Source: Rhizophagus clarus
Lineage: Eukaryota > Glomeromycota > Glomeromycetes > Glomerales > Glomeraceae
Length of the DNA stretch: 64,000 bases
Assembly: GCA_015698045.1 (NCBI GenBank)
Contig: BLAL01000004.1
Coordinates: 1,426,001-1,490,000 of the forward strand
Direction: 5' to 3'
Every line of letters starts with the position of its first letter. The first letter of the stretch is position 1. The notes under the pieces were generated by a model, which was not told where the DNA came from, searched no databases, and saw only the letters and a list, made by a program, of their open reading frames with translations. The translations under genes and the position numbers were made by a program. This document shows positions 35,501 to 46,089 of this stretch, one piece after another.

Positions 35501-38500
35501 TAAATAAAGAATTTAGTTAGTTTAAATTATATGTAAATATTATATAAATATAATAGAATTAAATAAATAAAAACTTACCAACTGAAATATTTAAATAATT
35601 TTTTAAATAAAGAATTTAGTTAGTTTAAATTATATGTAAATATTATATAAATATAATAGAATTAAATAACTTACGCTCTATATTATTAAATAAATAATTT
35701 TTTAAATAAAGAATTTAGTTAGTTTAAATTATATGTAAATATTATATAAATATAAAAATTAAATAACTTACGCTCTATATTATTAAATAAATAATTTTTT
35801 AAATAAAGAATTTAGTTAGTTTAAATTATATGTAAATATTATATAAATATAATAGAATTAAATAAATAAAAACTTACCAACTGAAATATTTAAATAATTT
35901 TTTAAATAAAGAATTTAATTAGTTTAAATTATATGTAAATATTATATAAATATAATAAAATTAAATAACTTACGCTCTATATTATTAAATAAATAATTTT
36001 TTAAATAAAGAATTTAGTTAGTTTAAATTATATGTAAATATTATATAAATATAATAAAATTAAATAACTTACGCTCTATATTATTAAATAAATAATTTTT
36101 TAAATAAAAAATTTAGTTAGTTTAAATTATATGTAAATATTATATAAATATAATAGAATTAAATAAATAAAAACTTACCATCTAAAATATTTAAATAATT
36201 TTTTAAATAAAGAATTTAGTTAGTTTAAATTATATGTAAATATTATATAAATATAATAGAATTAAATAAATAAAAACTTACCAACTGAAATATTTAAATA
36301 ATTTTTTAAATAAAGAATTTAGTTAGTTTAAATTATATGTAAATATTATATAAATATAATAGAATTAAATAATTTACGCTCTATATTATTAAATAAATAA
36401 TTTTTTAAATAAAGAATTTAGTTAGTTTAAATTATATGTAAATATTATATAAATATAATAGAATTAAATAACTTACGCCCTATATTATTAAATAAATAAT
36501 TTTTTAAATAAAGAATTTAATTAGTTTAAATTATATGTAAATATTATATAAATATAATAAAATTAAATAACTTACACTCTATATTATTAAATAAATAATT
36601 TTTTAAATAAAGAATTTAGTTAGTTTAAATTATATGTAAATATTATATAAATATAATAAAATTAAATAACTTACGCCCTATATTATTAAATAAATAATTT
36701 TTTAAATAAAGAATTTAGTTAGTTTAAATTATATGTAAATATTATATAAATATAATAAAATTAAATAACTTACGCCCTATATTATTAAATAAATAATTTT
36801 TTAAATAAAGAATTTAGTTAATTTAAATTATATGTAAATATTATATAAATATAATAAAATTAAATAACTTACGCTCTATATTATTAAATAAATAATTTTT
36901 TAAATAAAGAATTTAGTTAGTTTAAATTATATGTAAATATTATATAAATATAATAAAATTAAATAACTTACGCTCTATATTATTAAATAAATAATTTTTT
37001 AAATAGAGAATTTAGTTAGTTTAAATTATATGTAAATATTATATAAATATAATAGAATCAAATAAATAAAAACTTACCAACTAAAATATTTAAATAATTT
37101 TTTAAATAAAAAATTTAGTTAGTTTAAATTATATGTAAATATTATATAAATATAATAAAATTAAATAAATAAAAACTTACCAACTGAAATATTTAAATAA
37201 TTTTTTAAATAAAGAATTTAATTAGTTTAAATTATATGTAAATATTATATAAATATAATAAAATTAAATAACTTACACCCTATATTATTAAATAAATAAT
37301 TTTTTAAATTAAGAATTTAGTTAGTTTAAATTATATGTAAATATTATATAAATATAATAGAATTAAATAAATAAAAACTTACTAACTGAAATATTTAAAT
37401 AATTTTTTAAATAAAGAATTTAGTTAGTTTAAATTATATGTAAATATTATATAAATATAATAAAATTAAATAACTTACGCCCTATATTATTAAATAAATA
37501 ATTTTTTAAATAAAGAATTTAGTTAGTTTAAATTATATGTAAATATTATATAAATATAATAAAATTAAATAACTTACGCCCTATATTATTAAATAAATAA
37601 TTTTTTAAATAAAGAATTTAGTTAGTTTAAATTATATGTAAATATTATATAAATATAATAGAATTAAATAAATAAAAACTTACCAACTGAAATATTTAAA
37701 TAATTTTTTAAATAAAGAATTTAGTTAGTTTAAATTATATGTAAATATTATATAAATATAATAGAATTAAATAAATAAAAACTTACTAACTGAAATATTT
37801 AAATAATTTTTTAAATAAAGAATTTAGTTAGTTTAAATTATATGTAAATATTATATAAATATAATAAAATTAAATAACTTACGCTCTATATTATTAAATA
37901 AATAATTTTTTAAATAAAAAATTTAGTTAGTTTAAATTATATGTAAATATTATATAAATATAATAAAATTAAATAACTTACGCCCTATATTATTAAATAA
38001 ATAATTTTTTAAATAAAGAATTTAGTTAGTTTAAATTATATGTAAATATTATATAAATATAATAGAATTAAATAAATAAAAACTTACTAACTGAAATATT
38101 TAAATAATTTTTTAAATAAAGAATTTAGTTAGTTTAAATTATATGTAAATATTATATAAATATAATAGAATTAAATAACTTACACCCTGTAATTAATTTG
38201 ATAATAATTTTAAAATCGCGTAATCAATTAGATACAATATTATAATGTATTTATAAAATTAATTATATGCAATAACTTACAATCTAATTATTTGAATAAA
38301 TAAAATTATAAAATCATAAGTTTGATTGTATATTGCTTAATTCCAGTTGGTTGCATTTTTTGGTCATGCGTAAAATAAGTCATTCTATTGACGACTTAAA
38401 AAACCAAAAAATTTAACGGGTCGAAAGGTCGGAGATATTTTATGTGTTGTAAAAAAAAATTAAACAAATCAAAATAAACAAAGCCCAATCAAAAAATGCA

Positions 38501-38976
38501 ACCGACCAGATTAATATGAACAAAATTGAATACTCACTATCTAATATTATTGATTATTTTAATGATTAGTTATTTGAGTATAATGTAAAATATAGTACAA
38601 AAAAATAAACGGTAATAACTGAACTTACCAACTATAATATATCAATAATAGTTAAATAAATTATTCAGTTATATAAAATATAATAGAAGTAATCCAACTA
38701 TTATTCAAATAAGATAACATAACTTACGAGCTAAGATAGTTCATCAATTATTAAGTTAGTTTAAAATTATAAGTGAAATATTACATACAAATACAAATTC
38801 GAAGAATTAAGAAACTTATAATTTACAGGCTGTACCTACCTTTAGCTTCCTCAATACTTGACGCTAGTTTATATGTTGCAAATTTGTTTTAAAAAAAATT
38901 TTAGAATAATTTCAATTCGTGTTAAATATCTATGTTCATGTTATATACTTTTACCTTTTTCATTACTTTGAGCCAT
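29555..38976 (-). CDS. kinase with coiled-coil tail; 5' part made of about 60 three-nt microexons
   Basis: Proposed structure: exon 1 38955-38976 (MAQSNEK, ends in phase 1), exon 2 38840-38863 (24 nt, SSIEEAK), 60 three-nt exons between 38730 and 32617, a 1-nt exon at 32524, then 32002-32215 and 29555-31918. The total is 2,805 nt = 935 codons with no internal stop. The 214-nt exon encodes GNSGSEIMDQFISENRLKW and the N-lobe (YFNKGGFSIIYKA, ILKYF). The last exon holds the C-lobe: HYDFHDGNIL near residue 220 (catalytic Asp and Asn kept), SDYLGS in place of DFG, MAPEIL, NPLKRPSA. From about residue 400 to the end is a long Leu/Gln/Glu/Lys-rich coiled coil (QLEQKLNNEEQI-type heptads). Relatives usually have a zinc-ribbon before the linker; here it is replaced by the microexon-encoded segment. 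The last two exons are certain; the 5' model is inference from splice signals. Confidence 0.7.
32524..38730 (-). repeat. array of 60 three-nt microexons with introns of about 96 nt, plus one 1-nt exon
   Basis: On the minus strand each unit is acceptor (AATAATATAG or AAATATTTCAG/TTTTAG), 3 nt, donor (GTAAGT; GTAAAT once, GTGAGT once), an intron body with AAACTAAC branch-point consensus in most units, and the next acceptor. Triplets: TTG 14, AGC 13, GGC 11, TTA 9, ATG 3, ATA 3, GGT 2, and AGT, CTC, ATT, AAC, CTT once each. Spacing is additive: between two G-type units 99 bp, between two T-type units 103, G to T 96, T to G 106. The inner copies are nearly identical; the outer copies (38281-38730 and 32524-32710) have diverged intron bodies. 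Confidence 0.9.
38341..38510. mobile_element. 170-bp TTAA-flanked inverted-repeat element (piggyBac-like MITE)
   Basis: Imperfect terminal inverted repeats of about 22 bp (core GGTTGCATTTTTTG at left, its complement at right), flanked by TTAA at 38337-38340 and 38511-38514. TTAA target sites are the hallmark of piggyBac-type transposition; assignment is by that criterion only. It sits inside the intron between microexons 38538-38540 and 38281-38283 and accounts for that intron being about 250 nt instead of about 80. Confidence 0.75.
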
Positions 38977-39222
38977 TACTGAATAACTAACTTGAAATTC
39001 TTAAATAACAAGGTTAACGTCTTTAATAGAGTATATATAAGTTGTCTGTAATATCATGCAAATGTCGTTTTTCAGGTTTCGGATTTATTTCTGCGTTTAA
39101 ACGGTAAGCGTTGGACGGTTGGAGTATCCGAACACCGAAGCGCGAAGCGTTCAATATTGCTTGATCAACTTTATAAAGTATACGTAAAAAAAAAAACTTT
39201 TAAAACTATTGTTCGTAGAGTA
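38977..39222. promoter_or_regulatory. presumed promoter region of the kinase/coiled-coil gene
   Basis: Upstream (to the right) of the proposed start at 38976. A CG-containing stretch (AACACCGAAGCGCGAAGCG, about 39129-39150) stands out from the AT-rich surroundings. No defined element is recognised; the label rests only on position. Confidence 0.25.
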
Positions 39223-39228
39223 GTAGGG

Positions 39229-39330
39229 CTATACTTGCCGCCCATTCCTCAAAAAGGAAATTTAAACAATGAGATCGACATTAAATCATTGTCTAAATTT
39301 CCTTTTTTGGGGAATGGGCGGCAAGTATAG
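39229..39330. mobile_element. 102-bp hairpin MITE with GTAGGG direct repeats
   Basis: Two arms of about 44 bp, almost perfectly complementary (left begins CTATACTTGCCGCCCATTCC, right ends with its complement), separated by about 13 bp. Flanking direct repeats GTAGGG at 39223-39228 and 39331-39336 look like a target duplication. No coding capacity. Confidence 0.8.
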
Positions 39331-39457
39331 GTAGGGCTTTTATGTTTCACGTGAATTTTCCGGTTATCACGCCGCGTGATATCATTGTTTATTTTTTTTG
39401 TACAGCGTAAACAACCGGCGTTTCCTAATTATAAACTATTAACGTTACGCTACCGTT

Positions 39458-39814
39458 ACACTGGGCGTCTTCACAAATTGCATGATTAGGATCAGATTAG
39501 GATTAAGATTAGGATTAGCTTGAGATTAAGATTAACGTTCAATCTTACTTCACATGATTGAATTTATTAAAGCATTAAATCGGCCAGAATTTAGTTATCC
39601 ATTATAAATTCGACTGAAATTAAGATATTACATTAGAAAAATTCAATTTTCATTCCTAATCTTACTAAGTGAGCAAGATTGAAATTACATATGAAATTTC
39701 AATCATGATTAGCTTGAGATTAGCCTTAATCTCAATCACGTTTTCCGTGAAACCAGATTAACCTTTAATCTCAATCTTAATCTCAATCACGCAATTTGTG
39801 AAGACACCCACTGT
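39458..39814. mobile_element. 357-bp TIR element with GATTAGG-type subterminal repeats
   Basis: Terminal inverted repeats of about 33 bp (left ACACTGGGCGTCTTCACAAA, right complement ACAGTGGGTGTCTTCACAAA). The interior of both ends is filled with GATTAGGATTAAGATTAG-type hexamer-like repeats, inverted at the other end. Flanks may share TTA, but the target duplication is unclear. Superfamily not assigned. Confidence 0.75.
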
Positions 39815-40737
39815 TTAGATCTGTCATCCGACCCGTTTCTAAAAATAGATTTTAATTGTTCGACAAGACAAAATTATTTTTTTTGTTGCACACGCGAACT
39901 TCCATTTTCCAAAAAAAAAAAAGAAATATGGTGGCTATCATCTATGTATAAAAATTGGATTTCAAATGGTTCTCCGATATGATTTCAATATATTAGAAAA
40001 AAATTTCCGATTCTTAAATAAAATTTTTAGATAAATAGAAATCAACAATTTTTAATTCTTCTTGGTACCAAATTTTAATATATTGTTAAAAATTTTTCGT
40101 CTGTTTCATCTATTTCTTCTGTAAAAATCTGTGATAAATTATTTTCATCAATGTCATATAAAAATTATCTTTTCATTCGAATTACCGTACAGTTCCAAAT
40201 TAGGCACCCATTTTTGTTATAGAGGTGCTTAATTTCGGGTAATGATTTAATGATTGTAGAGTGGTGTAATTTAGTTCACACTTCCTTCAGTTGAATTAAT
40301 TGAAATAGCGTTAAAATGACACTGCAATATACAATATTTGTTAACTTACTGAGAAACAATAAAATTAAATTTTAAATGCATACATACTGGTATTATATGA
40401 AAATGTTTTTAATATAATAGAATCAAAATTTTACGTATTTTTTAACTTTAGGAATAAGAAAAAAGGTTAAACAATATCTTTGGTTGTTTTCTAGGTTCAG
40501 TATGAGGTTTGTTACTTATTATTGTGTAATATTTTTTCTATAAGAGAATCTAATATTTGAGTGAGTTGTAAAGGGGTCTGATATGTAATGAAGCATTTTA
40601 TTCATGAATTTATTACAATTTATGTATTTTTTTTTGAAAATTTCTTAGTTTACACAGTGTGTCCGAACACGGTACACGTGAATTAATAATGTAATTTTAT
40701 TTATTGTTTTTTTTTCATTTCTTTTTAGATTTTTTAG
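39815..40737. other. no gene seen
   Basis: AT-rich sequence. At about 40658-40680 a Tc1-like terminal word (CAGTGTGTCCGAACACGGTA) occurs, and a related word is found in the same orientation near 41774. I do not see a matching inverted end for either. Confidence 0.35.
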
Positions 40738-40986
40738 GCGCGACCTTTAGCTCTCCTTTAGCTTTAGGAAGGTAACAGATAGTTTTTTTTTTGCTTTTAT
40801 TCTCCTTTCTTTTGACTTTTATTAACTTGTTCGTTCTTTTTTATTAGGCGTGGCTGTTTTTAGTTCCATTTCGGCGGAAATTCAAGGTGAGTTTTACTTT
40901 TTTTGTTTTCTCTTCGTCCTTTCCTTTGTTTTTCACTAACCTTTTTGTCTCTTTTTTAGACGTATACCATCTCAGTTAATATTCAA
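40738..40986 (+). other. three mini-exon-like units about 111 bp apart
   Basis: Candidate exons 40738-40771, 40848-40886 and 40960-40986. Each follows a T-rich tract ending TAG and is followed by GTAACA, GTGAGT or GTAAGT. Introns of about 74 nt carry ATTAAC or ACTAAC branch-point-like words. The second and third candidates share a TTCAA 3' end and a GCGT/ACGT 5' end, suggesting tandem duplication. No reading frame could be fixed, so this may be a 5' UTR or a decayed gene. Confidence 0.35.
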
Positions 40987-41640
40987 GTAAGTTTTTTCAT
41001 CTTTTTCTCATTGTTTATTTTCTTTAAAATGATATTAACTGATTTTCTTTTCCTTTTTTCTATGGGTGGGTGTTCCAGCCTTTCTTGTATTGTTTCCCCT
41101 TTATTTCTCTTACTTTCCTTTATTCATTTCGTTGTTTCTTTCATTTTTTTCACTTCTCCCTTCGTTTATTTCATTTTTTTCTTTCATTTTTTTCACTTCT
41201 CCTTTTGTTTCCTTCATTTCTTTTTTTGTTTCTTTCGTGATTTCTTCCATGATCTTTCGTTGTTTCATTTCATTGATCTTCAGATTTTTTCATTGCTTTT
41301 TTCATTTCTTTCATTGTTTTTCATTCCCTTTTGCTTCCCTTCATTTTCTTTCATTTCGTCTTGTTATTTCTTATTAAACATTCGTTTCTTTTGTTTCTTT
41401 TCACCACCCTTTTGTTTCTTTCATTCCCTTTAACTTCTTTTCATTTCCCTTTTTATTTCCACTTTGTTTTTTCGTTCATCTCATTATTTCTTCATTTTTT
41501 TCGTTCCTTTTCACTATCCTTCACCTATTTTTTTCCTTTACTTCCTATTTAATTATCTTCATCCCTTTTCATTTATCTTTCCTTTTTTTCACTCCCCTTA
41601 ATTTTTTCACTGTCCTTCCTTACTGTATTTTCTATATATT
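40987..41640 (+). repeat. pyrimidine-rich strand-asymmetric tract
   Basis: About 600 bp almost devoid of A and G on the plus strand, made of TTTCATTTC, TTTTCACTTC and similar words. Open frames in it (Phe/Ser/Leu-rich) are by-products of composition and I do not call them genes. Its minus strand is a purine tract. Confidence 0.8.
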
Positions 41641-44100
41641 GCATTTACATTACAGCATTACGGTATTAACAATATAATTAAAATTATGAAATTTTTTGGG
41701 ATGCAACTTATTTTTTATTATAAAATTAGCCAATAAAATCTGAAAATTTGTTTTTTTTATAAAATCATGTGATACAGTGTCCAGACACACCGCGTACAAA
41801 TAGCAATTTTCTTTTTTTTTATATATATATATTTGAAAAACAAACATAATGTTTAATAATTATGATTCATAGATTTTAACCCTTTATTGCGTTGGGTATT
41901 TATTATATTTATGCTGAAATAAAATAATGAAACGTGTCTGTAAATTATGAGTTTTGATTGGATAATTGTCACGTGGTTGATGATCATTTGTGTGTAATGA
42001 CATTTTGAAAGCGGCAAATAATCTATGTACATGACGCAGACAAAATTCTAGTAAATTAACAACTACCCTATTCTTATCTATAGAAACATGTGAATTCCAC
42101 ATATAATTTTGCTACTGGTAAGAGCTTTAATTGTAACCTGAAGAATCATAAAGAGAAGGTTAATGACCGGACAAATAGAAAGTTACTTTTTGTAAGAAAT
42201 AGCAAATAAACGCGTTTTGTTAAATTTGAGATCTGTTATAAAACTTTTTGACAATCAAAATTTTTTTTTTTTGTTTCATTTGCTGACTTGTGTGTATGAA
42301 TAAATTGATATAATCACATGCATAGCCATACATCACATACTATATGTACGGTATGTACTGTACATGGCTCTCTTTATTTATTTTCACAAAACCTTTCGTT
42401 CTATCGGAAGCTAATGTTTCTACAAAAAGAAGAACAAAAACAGTTTTTCAAAAATATTTCTAATTAAAAAAGAAAATATATCATCATCTCCATTTACCTT
42501 AAAAAAGACAGTGCTCCTACTAAGAGACATTCCTTAAATAAAAACAAAACTTCTCATTATCTGCTTCACTTTCAAGTCTAATGGTGTCCCCTAAATATTT
42601 CTCCATAATTTACCTCATGTCCAAGTCTAATGGCGTCCTTACAAAAAGAGAAGAGAGATGTTTTGTTAGAAACATTTCTTAATTAAAGAAAACTTTCCTA
42701 AAGCCCAGTTTACCTTGAGTCTGTGTCCAAGAAAGTTGGTGTTTTTATAAGGAAAAAAAAATTTTTTTTTTTTTGTTTCGATGACGAGAATTTTTTTTTT
42801 TATTCTTCAAACTGAATCATCGAGATTCGAGAAATTGAGCCAACACTGCCACAAAAATTACGTTTTTGACCTGTGTAATTTAATTTCACCCCTCTGCATA
42901 ATATAAATAAATATTTTAGAGTAAGGAGACGGTAGGGGCATGATGGTTTATGCAGTGTTGATTAGATGAGGAGGGTCAAAAAGATAATTTTGCCACATTG
43001 CCACAACTCAACTAACACGCATGAATTGACTCAACAGGTGGACATCAGGACATTTGTGTCACCTCGCATAGAAATAGATAGTCTAACATTAATGGAATCC
43101 GATTGATTTCAATGACCTTTCCGAACCTATTTCTCTGGCTTACCATCTAAATTCTATGTTGTCCATTATTTTATATTGTAATCAATTGATTAATTTTGAA
43201 AAAAATTTATTCGTCATTTTAAAGTTTAAACTTATAAATTTAAACAATAGAACTAAAAAAAACATTTTTCTTCGATAAAAACAATTATGCCATAACTTTA
43301 CACTTTGCATTATAAACTAAGATAAAAATCCATTGTTTATTAGTAAAAACGATACAATGAAACCATGAAATTTTAAATACGGTATCAGTGTATTAACATT
43401 ATGAGCCATCAAAAATATGCACCCCTAGATGTTTATCCTGGAAAACATTTTGCGTAATGTTTAAAATATTCGCGAAACTTTTTTTTAAGATACTTTAATA
43501 TACAATATCAAAGCTTCAAAAGCGTATTTTTATTAAAACTTTTAATAATGTTGTTATCAAATTATTATTTTAAAAAGAGAATAATTTTTTTTAAAGATTA
43601 TTTAGGTTATCATTAAAGGAAAAACTTTTTACACCACTTAAATAACCAAATAAAATGGATGGATCAACCTGTGTGTATAATATGAACGTATATGGTTAAA
43701 CTTAAACCTAAAATTTTTTTTTAAAGCCAATCAAAAAAAGTTTGACAATCAAAAAGGAAATTTGATCACGAACTTTAATGAACTTTAATTAAGTGTTACG
43801 TGTACAATTATATTTATATAAATATAATACAACTTTTTTTGAGTCGCTAATTTTTTATGTTTAATAATTATACATTCACATGATTCAAATGATACTATTC
43901 CTTACGTAATATTTAAAATGGTCTTACTCTACTATAACTGAAGATGAATATTCAAGTTATTGAATTAACAGGTCTTTTGCTTTGTTTTTATCGTAATAAG
44001 GGGATGCTTAATATCTTTAAAGCTTTTAATAATTTTGAAATTAATTAGAATATTAATGATGATACTGGCTTTTTTTCATTATTAGAAATTAAAATTAAGG
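41641..44100. other. no gene seen
   Basis: AT-rich sequence with short chance frames. Near 42500-42740 a phrase of the type CAAGTCTAATGG(T/C)GTCC occurs two or three times, a weak repeat. No RNA gene is recognised. Confidence 0.35.
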
Positions 44101-44139
44101 AATAGCTAAAAATGGAATTTAGTGTCATTGAAATGCTTA

Positions 44140-46080
44140 CATCATCGAAACACGCCATTGGATTTGATAGTGGCCGCTCCTTGTAGTGAGGTTTTTGAGT
44201 ATTCGATAGGAAAGGCTGAATAAATAAATAATCTCTGAAGCCGTGAAATATTTTGTGGATAGGAGAGTCTATCTTATTTCAATTCGAAATTGGACACACG
44301 AAAATGCCAAAATTATTTTTGTTGATCCAAATTTTATTAAAGAACAGCGCAATGAAGTTGACATGGAATTAGAGTCCTTTATCAACATCAAAATCTAAAA
44401 TTTATACGTAAGATATAATTATTTGATTTAAAATTAATTTATTTATTTTTATTTTACTAACATTCTTTATTAAATTTAGATTTTTCTTGCCGCACACTCA
44501 ACAGCTTACAAACATAACCTTTGTAATGGCAAAGATGCAGGCCAAAGTGAAGAATATTTTATTGAATGTAATAAGTGGATCGGGGGGTAAAGATGGTTAA
44601 AGTAAATCCATAAGAGACCACAAGGACGAAATGTATGTACTTATTGATATAATTTATTACTTATATATCAATTCTATATTAATAATAATTACTAACTTGT
44701 AATCTAGATTGATGATGTTACATTTTCGCCCCACATGCTTTAAGTATAAAATGTTGGTAAAGTAATCAACGTAATGAAAATTATGTTACATTATCAGAAT
44801 TATTAATTTTAATCTTTTTTATTTATTTTATTAGGATTACTTATAAATTCAAGATGGTCAAGTTGCGCAAGAGGATATATAATTGGATGAAAAATGTGAT
44901 ATTACATATGATTAGATTGCATGTTCTTACATAGAATTAGTATGCAAGGGTACTCAAAATCGTCTCCTCCACCTAAGCATACGACGATAGGCAAATAATG
45001 ATTTAGAATATTATTTTTTTTTAGTTTATAATGCCAAATTATTGCGGGTAAAGTTTTTAAATTATATAATAATTATGTTTATTATTTATATTATATTAAT
45101 ATATATCTTACTTGAACAGGAAATAATATTAAAGCAACTTTTGATAAAGACACATTATCAGACGTTCACACTTACTTAATAATATAGATCTCTCGTTGCT
45201 AAAGCTACAAAAATATGCATCTTTATGGCCAAGGTAATTTAGGAGTGTTCAATGCAAAAATATGTGCGTTGCATAAGGTATGTATATATTGTTTTTCTAG
45301 GTTTTTTATTCACTAAGTACTAGTAATTTACGTGATAATTAAGCTTAATAACAATTTATTTTTAAATAAAACAATTTGAAGATGGGCAGGCTTTAATTGC
45401 ATATATGCTTGATGCAAGTATGCTTGAAATTCAAGCAAAAGCATCACAGAGATCGAAAGGACCCAACTTTATTTTAAAGAGTACATCTGTACACGATAAT
45501 ATTAACGAATTTGTGATTACCTATGAGGAAGTGCACATTAAGTAAATATTTAAAATTTTTTTTTTTATAAATATTTAACTTCTTTTTGATCTTTCTTATT
45601 ATCGTAATACTTATACAAATGTTTTTACAGTTGATGCATATCAACGTTTATTTATTCAGCTCTTTGAAGTAGTTGAAAATTTAAGCGGAATATGTAATGT
45701 TTTATCATATTGATGATAGAGGTTGGGAATATATTATTGGAGACCTTTGATGTCGGTTAAGCAAAAGGGGTAAAGTGAGATTCTAGTAGAAATTGGGGTC
45801 ACTCGCTTTTGACTTATATTTTAATCATGTTTAATTCATTTTAATTAGTAAGTGTTTTCAAAATTGTAAATTTTATTATTATTAATATATATTAAGTACT
45901 AACATTTTTTTTTTACTTTGTGATTTGGCATCTAAAAAATTTATCATGAAGTTTATTTAATAGCTTTACCATTAAATTTTAGTTCCGAAGAAGTTTATAA
46001 ACTTAAAAGAAATTAGCGATCAGCACATATCAAAGTGGTATTCTTTTTTAATAACTGTCAATATAGAGTGATTTAATTAC
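44140..46080 (+). pseudogene. decayed multi-exon gene, family not recognised
   Basis: Coding-like pieces on the plus strand separated by intron-like gaps: TIRNWTHENAKIIFVDPNF near 44280-44350, AAHSTAYKHNLCNGKDAGQS near 44492, ALIAYMLDASMLEIQAKASQ near 45390, and INEFVITYEEVHIK near 45505. Stops and frame changes occur in most of them. The spacing of pieces resembles exon-intron structure. I do not recognise the protein; it may derive from a transposable element. Confidence 0.4.
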
Positions 46081-46089
46081 TATAAATCT

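Noticed and set aside
32600..38200. Treating the 33-38 kb block as an ordinary AT satellite in an intergenic region
   Set aside because: Every unit has a complete set of minus-strand splice signals with exactly 3 nt between acceptor and donor, and the flanking kinase exons are in the same orientation; a plain satellite would not explain the diverged outer units keeping this layout.
32600..38200. CRISPR array
   Set aside because: There are no unique spacers: the whole unit is repeated, and the genome is eukaryotic.
41011..41552. Three overlapping Phe/Ser/Leu-rich open frames resembling membrane proteins
   Set aside because: They lie in a pyrimidine tract that is open in several frames at once; composition alone explains them.
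40658..41810. Tc1/mariner element bounded by CAGTGTGTCCG-like words
   Set aside because: The two words are in the same orientation, not inverted, and no transposase lies between them.
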